Shown: positions 1 through 12,993, counted from the stretch's first letter. The stretch: 64,000 bases of DNA from Flectonema sp. DT1601 (GCA_964019425.1 OZ025809.1:975588-1039587); one strand, 5' to 3'. Translations and numbers: made by a program. Notes: generated from the sequence alone by a model not told the origin.

Positions 1-417
1 CATCTGTTCCCCTGTTCCCCACTGCTCCCCAAGGGAACGAGACAACAACTGCATTACAAGAAAGTACTCTTTCTGTTTGGTAATGATCCATCTAATGGAG
101 AACCAATTAGTTTGTACTTCTACAGAACGTAAGCAGTACTTTGACATCACAGCCTCTGGTTGGAAGTCAGCTCCTTGTTTCTCGGGTCTTATCGTTCGTC
201 ATTTCCATTTCTTGTTAACGTTCGCTGTTCATCCGTTCCCTTGTCGTTAGGTAGTGCAGTTATGTAGAAAGTAATTCAGCTTTTAATTATTACAGCACCC
301 CATCACATGAGTATCATTCCGGTAGTACCAGAGTTACTTCACTGACAACGTTATCATTTTATCATCTTATGTTTATAACAGGCTCCCCTCTAATTTCATA
401 CACATGAATATTGACTA
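1..417. other. Gene-free stretch upstream of the kinase gene
   Basis: No convincing coding region is visible. The useful signal is an acceptor-like AG at 380-381 after a T/A-rich stretch, giving a predicted leader of 36 nt before the kinase AUG. The rest has ordinary mixed composition without obvious repeats. Confidence 0.5.
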
Positions 418-418
418 A
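404..418 (+). promoter_or_regulatory. Micro-uORF overlapping the kinase start codon
   Basis: An AUG at 404 opens a four-codon frame (M-N-I-D) that ends in TAA at 416-418. The last A of that stop is the first A of the kinase AUG (TAATG). It lies after the predicted acceptor AG at 380-381, so it should be in the mature mRNA. Stop-start overlap of this kind is compatible with termination-reinitiation. The function is inferred. Confidence 0.45.
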
Positions 419-2422
419 TGCAGAATGGAAAGGAAGATGGAAAACCTGTTGAAGACGTGAAGGTAACAAATGAAATAGAGGCAGTTCCTGCTGCTGTGGT
501 GGAAGTTGTAAGCAAGAGTGTTGCTAACAACAACAACAACAACAACAACAATAATAATAATAATAATAATAATAAAACTGATACCGCAAGTAAAAGGCTA
601 CTTGACATCGGAACGGTCATCCGTAACAAGTGGAGAATTGCTTCCAAAATAGGACAAGGTGCATTCGGAGAGACTTACGTTGGCGAAAGCGTCGAAGACC
701 CTTCTGTTACAGTTGCCATTAAAATAGAAAGGCCACGTGAGAATGACACGGACGTTCTTAAAGCCGAAGTTATCGCCCTCAAGAAGCTGCAAAGCTGTGC
801 CCACGTCGTTCGATATTACAACAGCGGAAAGGATGAAGTTCGATCATTTAGTTTCCTAGTCATGGAACGTCTTGGAGCGGATTTAGCGGATTTAAAGAGA
901 AAAACACAAAAACCAACATATGAATTAGCAACATGTATTCGTCTTGGGATACAAATGTTAAAAGGAATTCAAGGAGTTCATGAGAGAGACTTTATCCACA
1001 GAGATATAAAACCTTCAAACTTTGTAATCGGTCGTGTTGATACCAGCGCTGTATATTTAATTGATTTTGGTCTTGCCCGTCGATACAGATCAGCTGAAGG
1101 TGAGATACGCAAAGCCCGACAACCTGCTGGTTTTCGTGGAACTGCTCGCTACGCTTCAATCAACTCTCATAAATCCCTCGAATTAGGTCGCAGAGATGAT
1201 CTTTGGTGTCTATTCTATGTCTTGGTTGAATTCCGACTTGAAGCTGGCCTTCCTTGGAAACGTCACAAGGTACTGTTTCTTTTATTTTTTATCAACTAAA
1301 TTACAACGTTTTGAATAGAGCTAAATAAATAATAACAAAAAAAAAAAAAAAAAAAAAAAAAAAACAGGAAAAGAACATAGTTGGAGAACTAAAAGAACAA
1401 TTTACAAACGAAAAGCTTGTCGAAACACTTCCTGTTGAGTATAAGTTGTTTATGGATCACTTGTTAGGTCTTCGATATGAAACAGAGCCGGACTATTTTT
1501 ATTTAAATAGTCTTCTTGAGAGTATGGCGTCGTCTGCGAATGTTCCGCTAGACCAGCCAATGGAGTGGCAGAGAGAAGACTTCGGTAAACCAATCCCATC
1601 TAGATCAAAAAGACATTCCCAAGCAGAAATTGCTGGACAGCAACTCCACCAGTTACAACAACAACAAAAGCCTGCCGCTCCTATCGAACGCCAGCCTCCT
1701 AATGACCCGGCACCTCCTCCTCCTCTTTCTCTGTCACCAGCTCTGGCAGAAAATCAAAAAGATCCCGAGAGAGACGAAAACGCTCGCGAAGAACGTGAAA
1801 AGGAAAAGGAGCGATTGCGTACCATACGAAGAGAAGAACGACAGAGAGGCAGAGATAAGGAAAAGCTTCGAAAGGAGAAGGAAGCTGAAGAGCAACGTGC
1901 AGCTGAAGAAGCCGCAACTCGAGAAGATAAAAATGGAGCTGATGTTCTGGAACCTGAGCGATCATCTTCACCTGCGACTCCAAAACGTCAGAAGCCTCCG
2001 AAGGCAACTCCAGAGATCCAACACGCAAAGGTGTGTGGGTGGGCTGTTTGTTTAATTTTATCGAAAGGATGAAAGTCATCCTGTCTTCTCATACTTTATT
2101 TCTACAATCACTTATTATCGCCACTTGTTATCGCCCTTATAAACCAAACACAAAACAGTCTGATGCACAAGCAGTGAGAGCCCCTCCACCGACCACGGCT
2201 AACGTTAGAAGGTTGCAGTCCGACTCTCCTGAGGTATGTAATAAACAATTTCTGCCCTAAAACAGCAACATCAACATTGGTTTAAACGAATCCTCATAAT
2301 AAAAGCAACAACAGGATCACTACTCAGTAAACAGCCAAGGCGGTACTAAAGAACCAACTACCAACGACAAGAATGAACCTCCTGACGCAGGAGGATGTCG
2401 GGAATGCTGCGTCATTTCTTAA
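418..2422 (+). CDS. Casein kinase 1 family protein kinase, tau-tubulin-kinase-like, with C-terminal CaaX box
   Basis: Four exons (418-1269, 1368-2030, 2159-2233, 2315-2422), three GT-AG phase-0 introns of 98, 128 and 81 nt, 565 aa. The kinase domain spans about residues 71-335, with a glycine loop GQGAFGE (79-85), VAIK lysine K102, HRDIKPSN at 194-201 and DFG at 216-218. The GFRGTARYAS activation-segment motif and LGRRDDLW are characteristic of the tau-tubulin kinase branch of CK1, whose animal members act on microtubules and cilia. A run of 16 Asn lies at 37-52. After the kinase comes a Q/P-rich part and a highly charged E/K/R helix of about 60 residues. The last exon ends ECCVIS, so CVIS is a candidate CaaX prenylation signal with a neighbouring Cys for palmitoylation, suggesting membrane anchoring. 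Substrate and location are inference. Confidence 0.9.
526..573 (+). repeat. Trinucleotide repeat coding for 16 asparagines
   Basis: An (AAC)n run changing into (AAT)n encodes Asn 37-52 of the kinase. It lies in the N-terminal extension ahead of the catalytic domain and is expected to vary in length between strains. The change of synonymous codon halfway suggests two successive expansions. Confidence 0.9.
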
Positions 2423-4767
2423 ATGGAAAGATGTCTACTGTAGAATAACACTATTTTGGATCGACCTTAGACATTTTTCAAGTATATTCTTGTGTTCAAA
2501 GATGACATCAAGCAAGACTCAGCTGTGAATTGTATTTGGGTCTGTGGTCAGCTCGTACGTTATGTTTATAGTGCAATATAACTTATAATATTTTTTTTAG
2601 ATTTTAAACCAAAAAAATAAAAAAAAAATAATTCTACTTCCTTCTCTGTTGGGACGGTTGCGGTTCAGTGTTAGTTTTTTTTTTTTTTTTTTTGGGCAAA
2701 CTTCTAATTCCATGCAAATGTTACTGAAATGTCGGATCGTGTAGTATGGTGGACCTCGTAATGGGAGTTCAGCACTCTCTCGGTCGTGTAGTAGATATCT
2801 TATCAGAATTCTGGCTGACCCTTTGGCTTGCCTCTGTCAACTTGTATCCTGTAAATCGTGTTAACTGTAGATCTATCCTGACCTCTGTAATCTTGTCAGC
2901 TAAGATAGTGATGTAGTTAGGGCTCAGGAGCGCAACTGTGCAAAGACAGCAGGATGGCCTTGCCTTGTGTCGGGAAAAAAGAGTTCTGGGAGGGGGAAAA
3001 AAAAATAGCTGAGATCTGACATTTCGGAAACTTTTATGTGGAATTATAGTTTTCCCCCCTTTTTTTTTCTTTTTTGTAATCAAAGGAGAATGTGTTGAGA
3101 CTAGAAGCATAATTTGCTTCGTGATAAAGCAAGTTACCCCCACAAGGTGCCGATGTCACTCTATCCACCGTCCTGACTTTTTATTTTTTCCTTTTTAAAA
3201 CCAGACCGGACCAGGACAAGTTTTTTGAAAGGTAGAATGAAAAAAAAAAAAAAAAAAAAAAAAAAGTAATCCTAATAAATGATTAAAGTCTTCAATAATT
3301 TGAAGAGAAACAACAACAACAAAAAAAAATAAAATAAATTAAATAAATAAATGGAAAAGATAAAATAACAAAAAAAAATTAAAAAAAAAAAAAAAGAGAT
3401 TAGTTTCTGATTATTATTTATGTTTCACATTCCCATTCTTGTGACTTGTCAATTTGGTGCGTCTTCTGGTTACTTCGTATTTTCTCGTAAGCGCCTGCAT
3501 GTCTCCTTCTGTTGCTGTAGTTCGATCAGTAGCCGTCTGTCCTATTCTTCACACATCCCCTTGAGAGAAATGTATACAACAAGAGTCGTCCTCTAAAAGA
3601 GAATATTCTCGTCCTGATAGGAAAGTGAGTAGATGCTAAGACTCTCTCTCACAGAGAGGTCTGATTGTCGCCACTTTTGAGTTTTTTTTCCATAATTCGA
3701 AATCTTCACCAGAGTTTATTCAAACCATTTCATCTAAATCATTACACCAGTAGGAGGACTTTTAATTCACTTCTACGATAGCAGTGATGGTCTCTGATGG
3801 TCTCGGAGACTGTTTCAGATGTAACCATTTATTGTTCTAGAGAATTGAGTTTGGTATTGTTGCTGTTTTTAATAACAGTCTGCACACTAAACTGAAACTA
3901 CTGAGCGAGAAGAAAACAAGTCTGAGAGGTGGAATTTGTCTTCGGATGAAAACTCTGATTGTGTTCAACTTTCTGTTTCGGAAGTTTTGTTTTCTATCCG
4001 CACTGCTATTCTTTTTAAATGTGGTCGACTTCTACTTAAATGTTTTTTTTTTTTTTTTTTTAAATTGTATTCCTTCGTAAGTGAATAGTGAGAGTTGACG
4101 GTTTCCCATTCTTTTTTTTTTTTTTGGCTGGCCATGTTTGTTTTGGCTTTTTTACCCATAAAAACTTATTAAAATTATATTGGAACGTAAACTACGATGG
4201 TTCTCGTGTGTCTTTCAAGAATTTGCTGGCATACTATATTCTCAGGTGGACGCAACTACATGTCCGTGAATGTTGTTCTCTTACGACGAAACCAAAAAAA
4301 AAAACAAAAAAGCAAAAAAGCAAAAAAAAAAAACATAATAATAAAAGCAATGGTATCGAATCCTATTGTGTAATTTTATAATTTTTTTCCCTCCTTTCAC
4401 GAGACCTGTGGAAGGTAGCAATAGAGGGAAAGGGAAGACTTTTTTATATGTCGTTGATTGTACTCATCGGCGGGTCCTCACCACCGCGTCCTTTTTCTTT
4501 TTTTTTTTCTTTCTCATTTCTTTCTTTTACGAGATTATAATTTTGGCTACAAAAAAAAAAAAAAAAAAAGTAATAATAAAACAACAGAAGAATTAGTTAG
4601 TTCGGTACTCCGCTTAGTCAGGCTCACTTGTTTGATCATCCAACTGATAGTCATCGCCTTCATTTCATTAGTCAGGTTACATCAGATGCTGTTAGTCATT
4701 CCATGTGATTTTAGTATCATCGTTTTATTAATTTCAATCACACAACTGTTTTTTCAGGAATCGCGAC
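2423..4767. other. Spacer with homopolymer runs
   Basis: No coding region is supported; frames that stay open are low-complexity shadows. The stretch holds many A or T runs, for example around 2674-2693, 3239-3264, 4043-4060 and 4551-4569. It ends in a T-rich tract and an acceptor AG at 4756-4757, 10 nt before the next AUG. Confidence 0.6.
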
Positions 4768-6188
<1,421 letters not shown>

Positions 6189-6842
6189 GGAGGATTTCAT
6201 CGCGTCTTTCGAATTAGTCTCTCGAGAGCTTCTACTCTGCGCTGCAGTAGCTTAGCTGAAGTAACTCTGCGACTGTTACTATTTGTGTTTAAGCCCAGCA
6301 GCTGCGAAGAATGAAGCAGCTCATTACTCCAAAGTATAGCCACTGTGGAGTATTCTATCTCAGGAAGGACTTCCACTGCATAAGCGAACCTGTATCAAAA
6401 AAAAAGCATTTCCTGAGAAGGGTGTTTTTGGACACCGTAAACTTTCTATTCACTTTTTTATTAAATTTTCTTTTCTGTTCTGTTTCACCTGTGCTTCAAG
6501 AAGCACGGCAGCCACCAGCACGACATTGTTTGCACAGCAGAGTTTTTCAACAGAGAGTTGTATTATTGTAAAATATGGTCTACTGTGACCACTAACTTAC
6601 ATAACTACAATAAAATCTGAACCTTCACTCTGACTGGAGTGAGGCCTATTAATGACGTAGGGATCGTTTCTGTTTAGATTTCCCGTTTATTAGTTTAATT
6701 GATAAAGTAATGTAATACACTGTCTTCACCATTATTTCGGTAATTAAAAATATGTAGCGTTCTGTTCCATTAGGGTAAGTGGTTATGATCATGTGGCAGT
6801 TGTTAATAATTTGAAGATAACATTTCCACACAAGCAGGTAAC
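6189..6842. other. Spacer between Plus3-RING gene and next gene
   Basis: Includes the presumed 3' UTR of the RING gene. No coding region is supported. An acceptor AG at 6836-6837 leaves a leader of only 5 nt before the next AUG. Confidence 0.5.
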
Positions 6843-8165
6843 ATGGATGGAAGCCAAACTGATGTTTTTGCTGCGGGGGTTCACTGCGTAGTGAGATCGT
6901 TTTATTGTTGTTTTGAAGCATTTTTAAACGACGGGAGGTTCGAATTTGCGGAAGCCTGGCTTGGAGTTGTGAAATCATTAGTCGGGGAAGACGAGTCTGG
7001 AAATGATTCTGAAAGTGTTGCGAAACAGTTTGAGAAACAAATTGAGTTTTGTTTATTCAGTTCTGAAGATGAAGCTGAAGCAGCAAAGGCTGGAGACTTA
7101 CCAGCACTATTCCATTCAATTATTGGTATTCTGAGTAAGGTACTGGCAGCTATACGAACCCAGTCAGTTCCAGTTCGCAATATTCTTCCAATCCCAGGTA
7201 CATCTTTACCTTCCTACCTACAAAAGAAACGAGAAATAGAACGACACGTCCTCGCACACCAAGTTGCCGAGATGCCGTGTTTAAGAAAGACAACTGAAAG
7301 TAGTACTGAACCTGCGTCTGTGCTGAGGTACTTATTTCAGAGACCGACTTCAGCGACGGTATGCCGAAAGAAAACACGACAGCATATGAATAAAAAACTG
7401 GCTGCTGAAGTAAGAAGTCATCATCTAAAATTACACCACGAACACTTAGAAGCGGTGTCTCCAAAAGTTCATAACCAACCTGATGTGAACCCGATGACAA
7501 GGAAGGCCCCGACAACAGCAAAGGTCTCCGCGTTGTCAGCAAAAAGTCGAATTCACGTAGTCCCTTCAGAAGCAGCAGTGAAGAAATCTCCAAAACCTGA
7601 TCTAGTCGCAGTAAATAATAATAATGTTGGTTGTGATCCACGTGTTTGGATCCCTGGATGGACAGAAACTCAATCGGTACCCTCACAAGATAAACCATTA
7701 CAGCCTTGGTTAGAAAACTTTGAAGCCGAATACAGAAAGCCTGTTGGTAATGAAGCTCGACATCAAAAGTGGGAGGCATCGAATGTTGTTCGACTTCGTG
7801 ACACTCGTTCAGCACCTCTAAAAGTATGTGAAAGTACTCCACTTCATAATGAGCCATCACAACCAATTGGGGAATTGATCTCTCCTCTTCGTGACGATAG
7901 TATTTCATTCGCTAGCCATGTCGCTTCTCTCAAACGTCGAGTCCGCGGAGGGCCAAGTCGTCAACTATCAACTTATGATAGTTATTCTGCAAAGAGACAG
8001 GTTCGCGAATCGATGTTGTCATTATCTTCACCCATGACTGGGTTTGGTTTTAGTACTGCTCCACCCATTCCGATGATTAACTCGAGAGGTGCAATTCGTG
8101 ATCCTCCACACTCTGCTGCAGAGTCATCCTGGATTGGTACTTCTCTAGTATATGAAAGGGGGTAG
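6843..8165 (+). CDS. Protein of unknown function, basic C-terminal half
   Basis: Single open frame of 440 aa starting at the first AUG after a candidate acceptor AG at 6836-6837. I do not recognise the family. The N-terminal ~110 residues look helical and globular (FYCCFEAFLND, FAEAWLGVVKSL, FHSIIGILSKVL). Residues from about 130 on are rich in K, R, S, P and H and look disordered, with tryptophan-containing patches such as DPRVWIPGWTE and QPWLENFEAEYRKP. No membrane segment or signal peptide is seen. A scaffold or cytoskeletal role is possible but not shown. Confidence 0.7.
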   Translation: MDGSQTDVFAAGVHCVVRSFYCCFEAFLNDGRFEFAEAWLGVVKSLVGEDESGNDSESVAKQFEKQIEFCLFSSEDEAEAAKAGDLPALFHSIIGILSKVLAAIRTQSVPVRNILPIPGTSLPSYLQKKREIERHVLAHQVAEMPCLRKTTESSTEPASVLRYLFQRPTSATVCRKKTRQHMNKKLAAEVRSHHLKLHHEHLEAVSPKVHNQPDVNPMTRKAPTTAKVSALSAKSRIHVVPSEAAVKKSPKPDLVAVNNNNVGCDPRVWIPGWTETQSVPSQDKPLQPWLENFEAEYRKPVGNEARHQKWEASNVVRLRDTRSAPLKVCESTPLHNEPSQPIGELISPLRDDSISFASHVASLKRRVRGGPSRQLSTYDSYSAKRQVRESMLSLSSPMTGFGFSTAPPIPMINSRGAIRDPPHSAAESSWIGTSLVYERG

Positions 8166-8355
8166 TCACTTCATATTGACTGATAACATGTCTTTTATTA
8201 TTATTCTTTATTTACACAAAACTGATTTAATATCTTAATAACTTTCTGGTTCACCTGTTTGAAATCCTTACACCAATTCTCTAACAGTCGACCAATGTAC
8301 TGTTGGTTAGTAAAGTCATCTGTAAAGGATTATTAGATTTTCAGTTACATAAAAT

Positions 8356-9543
8356 ATGAGATCTCAGGCGGCAAAGATATTTGTATCACACGCTCCACAT
8401 TGCGTAGGGAATGATATCGCAGTGAAAGGTTCCTTAGAAGGAATGCATTTCACAGTGAAGGATATATTTGATGTTGAGGGAGTTGCAACTGGTTTTGGCA
8501 GCCCTGCCTGGTTAACAGAAGCAGAACCAGCGAAAAAAGACTCCACAGCTGTTAAAGTACTCCGTTCTAATGGTGGGATGATGGTTGGTAAAACAATAAT
8601 GGATGAGATGGCGTGGTCTTTGACTGGTGAGAATGAATGGTACGGCACTCCTCCAAATGCTAAGTACCCTCACTTGATCCCCGGAGGATCTTCATCTGGT
8701 GCAGCTGCTTCTGTAGCTGCCGGGTTCTCAAAGATAGCTCTCGGAACTGATACTGGTGGTTCTATCAGAGTTCCTGCTGCTAATTGTCAACTTTATGGAA
8801 TGAGACCAACTCATGGTCGTATTTCACTTGAAGGTGTTCGACCTTTAGCACCTTCTCTTGACACAGCAGGAATCATAGCTTCTGATTTCGTTGCTTTACA
8901 GACGTCGATGTCTTTGCTTTTCAACGACGACAAAATTGAACCGCAAGCAGCTGACGGAATTAGATGGCTTGTTGCACCGTCAACTCTCTCTTTGTTGCCT
9001 TCTGCGGATGCGTTAAAAATAACGGAAGTAGCGTCACACTGTGATTCTCTAACTGAGGTAGATATTGGTGACTTAAACAGATTTGTTGAAGTTTTTAAAA
9101 TAGTTCAATCCGCAGAAGTTTGGGAACAACACGGAGCCTGGGTTACTAAAACGAGACCTAAATTCGGAGAAGGTATCGCTGACAGATTTCAATTCGCTGA
9201 GAGCCTCAGTCTGAAACCTGATCAGATCACAGCTGCCCGAGAAGAACGATCATCACTTCGAGAAAGAATAAATTCTATTATTGGCAATAATGGTATTTTA
9301 ATACTACCACCAGCTGGTCCTACTCCAGGTGTTAACAAGGTTGATGCTGCTTGGAGAGCTAGTACTTTAAAACTTACAGCCATTGCTAGTCTGACAGGTC
9401 ATCCTCAGGTGGTACTTCCTATTGGAGAAGGTGTAACAGGACCAACAGCGATATCATTTATTGGACCTCATGGATCTGATGAATGGTTGTTGCGATCTGT
9501 TTCAAAATTTGATGAAATTCTTAAATCTTCAAATAAGAATTAG
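8356..9543 (+). CDS. Amidase-signature hydrolase, AMI1-like
   Basis: Uninterrupted 395 aa frame; the start is the first AUG after an acceptor AG at 8343-8344. It has all amidase-signature features: catalytic Lys35 in FTVKD, the glycine/serine loop PGGSSSGAAA with the cis-Ser near 113, and nucleophile Ser136 in DTGGSIRVPAA. Motifs IFDVEGVATGFGSPAW, TIMDEMAWSLTGEN and YGTPPN closely resemble plant indole-3-acetamide amidase AMI1 and the amidase-like part of Toc64. Length is typical for AMI1, with no TPR region and no targeting peptide. It should cleave small amides to acid plus ammonia; the natural substrate cannot be told from sequence. Confidence 0.93.
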   Translation: MRSQAAKIFVSHAPHCVGNDIAVKGSLEGMHFTVKDIFDVEGVATGFGSPAWLTEAEPAKKDSTAVKVLRSNGGMMVGKTIMDEMAWSLTGENEWYGTPPNAKYPHLIPGGSSSGAAASVAAGFSKIALGTDTGGSIRVPAANCQLYGMRPTHGRISLEGVRPLAPSLDTAGIIASDFVALQTSMSLLFNDDKIEPQAADGIRWLVAPSTLSLLPSADALKITEVASHCDSLTEVDIGDLNRFVEVFKIVQSAEVWEQHGAWVTKTRPKFGEGIADRFQFAESLSLKPDQITAAREERSSLRERINSIIGNNGILILPPAGPTPGVNKVDAAWRASTLKLTAIASLTGHPQVVLPIGEGVTGPTAISFIGPHGSDEWLLRSVSKFDEILKSSNKN

Positions 9544-9723
9544 GAGATCGCTGTGTTTATCTTTGTTGTACCCGTCTTTCACCACAGCGAGTGTTGAGGC
9601 GGTCGCGTGTGTCTTTTCTATTATTTATTACCATGTTGGGCAACTGTTCCTTTTTATAGTTTTTATTCAACATCTTATATCTACTTTATATTACAGACGG
9701 GGTGAACGCTGAGAAATTATTTT

Positions 9724-10985
9724 ATGTTTTCACTTAGGAAAGTATTGAAAAATATCATTTCATTTAAAGAGTTGAAAAACACAAACATGACTTCAATCAA
9801 AGTAACATCAACCATTCCTGAAGGATGCTCAAAGAGATTGATTGGAACTCACGACGGGTCATTCCATTGTGATGAGTCTCTCGCATGTGCGATGCTGCAC
9901 ATGACTGAAATGTTTAAAGATGCTATCATCGTAAGAAGTAGAAAACCTGATATTCTAAAAGAGTGTAATGTCGTAGTCGATGTTGGTGCGACTTACGATC
10001 CATCAAAATTGTTGTTTGATCATCACCAGCCTGAGTTTAATGACACTATGAGCACTGCTCACGCGACATACAAAACTAGACTGTCGTCTGCTGGTCTTAC
10101 ATACAGACATTACGGTAAAGAGATTATCGCTAACTTGTACCCACAATTGTCTGCTGCTGATCTTGAAGAAGTATATGACTTGGTGTATAAGAAATTCATT
10201 GAACATGTTGACGGTAACGATAATGGAGTTGACCAGGTCTCTGGTGAGAGGATTGTTAGAAACTACCAAGTCACGACTGCTTTACCTGCTCGTGTTGCTG
10301 ACTTGTCTCCTCGTTGGAATGATGACAACACACCAGATGCATTTAATCAAAGATTTATTAAGGCTGTTGAAATTACTGGACAGGCATTCCTTGAGAAGTT
10401 AGACTTCTTTGCGAGTGCTTGGCTCCCAGCACGCAACCTCGTAAAGGAAGCTGCTTCACACTTAAAGGAGATCCATCCAAGTGGTAAGATTATCGTGTTT
10501 AAGAAATTCTGTCCATGGCAGGAGCACTTATTCGGTGTTGAACACGAACTTGGAATCCCTGGACAAATCATCTACGCTCTGTTCCCAGATAGTAATCGTG
10601 GATGGAGAGTATGTTATTTAATTATTTTTTTGTTTGAGTAATTTCATTCAAGTGCATAATTTTAAAGTTTGACAAGAGAGGTTGAATTCTCGTCAGTAAT
10701 TAAAAACAAACCCAACAGATCCGTGCCGTGGGTGTGGAAACCGGAAGCTCATTTGAAAACCGTAAACCTATCCCTTGGAAGGGACTCCGTGATGACGATC
10801 TTACAAAGGCAAGTGGAATTCCTGGAGGTATCTTTGTCCACGCCGCAGGTATGTAATATGAAAGTAATTTTTGACTAACTTCTAAGCACACTGAGATAAC
10901 AACAACACCAACAACAGGTTTTATCGGAGGAAATGAAACATACGAGGGAGCACTGAAGATGGCCATAACAGCACTCGATATGTAG
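9724..10985 (+). CDS. MYG1: MYG1-family DHH-type 3'-5' exonuclease
   Basis: Three exons (9724-10608, 10719-10848, 10918-10985), introns of 110 and 69 nt, 360 aa. The signature motifs are GTHDGSFHCDE near the N-terminus and FDHHQPEF for metal binding, with family motifs LFGVEHELGI, IRAVGVETGSSFENR and, across the last intron, FVHAAGFIGGN. MYG1 in other eukaryotes is a nuclear and mitochondrial exoribonuclease. The first ~20 residues (MFSLRKVLKNIISFKELKN) are basic and amphipathic, like a mitochondrial presequence. A second AUG at residue 22 (MTSIKV) would give a form without it, so dual targeting by alternative starts is plausible. An acceptor AG lies at 9695-9696. Confidence 0.95.
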
Positions 10986-11340
10986 TCACACCTCACAACA
11001 CTTTATCAAATGAAATCACCAGATTGGAATTAGTAAGAAATGAGAGTCTACACCACCATCCTATCAGCTTACAGTTAACCTTAGCGAGTTATGAGTTTTC
11101 GCCAGACGTGGAAGCAATCTATTCAGTAAGTGTTCATTTAGTACTTTCATACATTCTGTTTGTTAGTAGTGACCTTTTGAACAATACAGCTCACAAATAA
11201 TATGATAGAGTAGGTTGTAGTCCCTTTCTGTGTGTAATGTCAGTTATCATAATTAGGTTTACTTTTATATTAATCTCAATCAGTGTTGGTGTTGTGTTTT
11301 TCAATTCAAATGATATGAAGTGACTCTCCCTCCCTTTACA
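10986..11340. other. Spacer
   Basis: Presumed 3' UTR of MYG1 and leader of the next gene. No coding region or repeat is visible. A candidate acceptor AG lies at 11319-11320, 20 nt before the next AUG. Confidence 0.45.
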
Positions 11341-12993
11341 ATGGAGAAAGATGAAACGAGAAGTCTCTGGTTTCTGATGTTGAGAGAGCGACCGATTAGA
11401 GAATTACTGAAATTGGAACTAACAAAGATGTTGAAGAAAGAGTCGCAAAAGAAAGTATCACAGCTACCAGAAAGGGTTTACATCAGCGACGAATTCTTAA
11501 AACAAGCGACCATTAAACGTGTTGCTAACGTGGTAGGTGGAAGCTCAACTAGTTTAAGTTATGGACATGTCTTGAAACAGGAAGAGTTTAAAAATTTATA
11601 TCAACTTACTCATCAGATTAGTCAACAAAGTAGAATAATAGGAGCTGGTAGTAAACAATTATCTCCTTTATTAGAAGAATTGAGTAGTTCTCTTAGCAAC
11701 TTTAGAGATGTGTCAATGCAGCCTTGTTCTGTAGTGTCAGAAGTACTACCTAGTGATCCATTATTCCCAGCAATTGGATATGTGAGGAGATGTTGTTGTC
11801 AGAGGAAGACTTGCTCTGGTTCTAAAGGAACTGATATCCCTGGAGTGTTGTCTGTTTATCGTAATAATACTTTTCAAGGTCATTGGATTAAAAGTAAGAC
11901 TCATGAACGATATTCGGTACTCTGTCAATGTATTCGGCAGATGTTATCAGTCGGAAGACTTCCTTCATACTTCTCATGTCTTATTCCGGAACTTGTTCCT
12001 GGTGTTGTTAAAAGGAGAATTCGTATTTTCCCGGCGTCAAAATTTAAAAGTCAAGTTGAACTTCGCAGACATGTGGCTTCTACGAGAGTTCAAAAAACAC
12101 TTTCTTCATTTTACGAAGAGCTACCTCAGCACGCAGGATACATGACCAGCGTTGACTTTATTCAATTCTCTCTCAGCATAGTATCAGGACTCGTACCATG
12201 TCATAGTTTTTATTGTAATCTCACTTTAGCGGAGGAAGCCTTAGCCCAGGTAGTACCAGCTGGGAGGGGATATGAAGCTTTTTGTCAATTCTGTCTTCAG
12301 TGGGGGTGCTTGTTTTTAATGAATGTATCTGAGATAACTTTAATTGATTTCATTGAGAACTTAAGACTTTGGTATCAAAGTAACATTCCAAACATCTCTG
12401 TGTATGATGAGATTCTTAACAAACGTCGATTTGACGTAGTTTCTTCTGCGACGCCTTCAAAATTACCAAAAATGTACTGGCATCCCAGCGCACCAAAAGT
12501 AACACGTCGTAAACCTGTTGGGATTATTCTTCCAGGTCTCAATGAGTTGATCAACTCTTTAGAACCAACTTACGCAAAAGACTTCAAAGAAGCTAAAGAA
12601 AGATACTCAAGGGAGTGTAGATTGTTTCGAGCATATCAAACTCGTCGTGTTCGTGACAATTATTCATCTGATGAATTATCAAAAAACTTTAAAAACGAAT
12701 CAAAAGTTGTTGTGACCGACATCCCAGAACTCGATAACATCGTCGGGACTATCGTCGGGCAACACAAAGAAGAGTCGGGTGTTGTTATTTATATCGTTGC
12801 TTTTGGACCTCCGAATGGTGATCTACCCATTGATAGTCGTAGTCTCAGAAAGGTTGGCAACATGGGTGTAATTTCACGAGTTAATCATGCGAAATTATGC
12901 TTTCGGAAACTCGTAAAAAAATCGGAAACACCTCCTCTTCAACAAGACGACAGCGGTACTGACAGTTCTCTAAGTAGTTTTTGTGTGGATTGA
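11341..12993 (+). CDS. Protein of unknown function, 550 aa
   Basis: Uninterrupted frame; the first AUG in frame is at 11341 (MEKDETRSLW), while the frame upstream begins only with GTG. I do not recognise the family. The N-terminal third is charged and helical (LRERPIRELLKLELTKML). The middle has a Cys-rich patch (RRCCCQRKTCSG) followed by hydrophobic segments (MTSVDFIQFSLSIVSGLVPC, FCQFCLQWGCLFLM) that read as buried helices rather than clear membrane spans. The C-terminus is basic and then Ser/Asp-rich. The motif IILPGLNELINSLEPTYAKD could belong to a conserved domain. Confidence 0.75.
   Translation: MEKDETRSLWFLMLRERPIRELLKLELTKMLKKESQKKVSQLPERVYISDEFLKQATIKRVANVVGGSSTSLSYGHVLKQEEFKNLYQLTHQISQQSRIIGAGSKQLSPLLEELSSSLSNFRDVSMQPCSVVSEVLPSDPLFPAIGYVRRCCCQRKTCSGSKGTDIPGVLSVYRNNTFQGHWIKSKTHERYSVLCQCIRQMLSVGRLPSYFSCLIPELVPGVVKRRIRIFPASKFKSQVELRRHVASTRVQKTLSSFYEELPQHAGYMTSVDFIQFSLSIVSGLVPCHSFYCNLTLAEEALAQVVPAGRGYEAFCQFCLQWGCLFLMNVSEITLIDFIENLRLWYQSNIPNISVYDEILNKRRFDVVSSATPSKLPKMYWHPSAPKVTRRKPVGIILPGLNELINSLEPTYAKDFKEAKERYSRECRLFRAYQTRRVRDNYSSDELSKNFKNESKVVVTDIPELDNIVGTIVGQHKEESGVVIYIVAFGPPNGDLPIDSRSLRKVGNMGVISRVNHAKLCFRKLVKKSETPPLQQDDSGTDSSLSSFCVD

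Noticed and set aside
7150-7908. 252-codon frame on the - strand
   Set aside because: It is antisense to a supported + strand gene and is Leu/Val-rich as expected for a mirror frame. No independent motif is seen.
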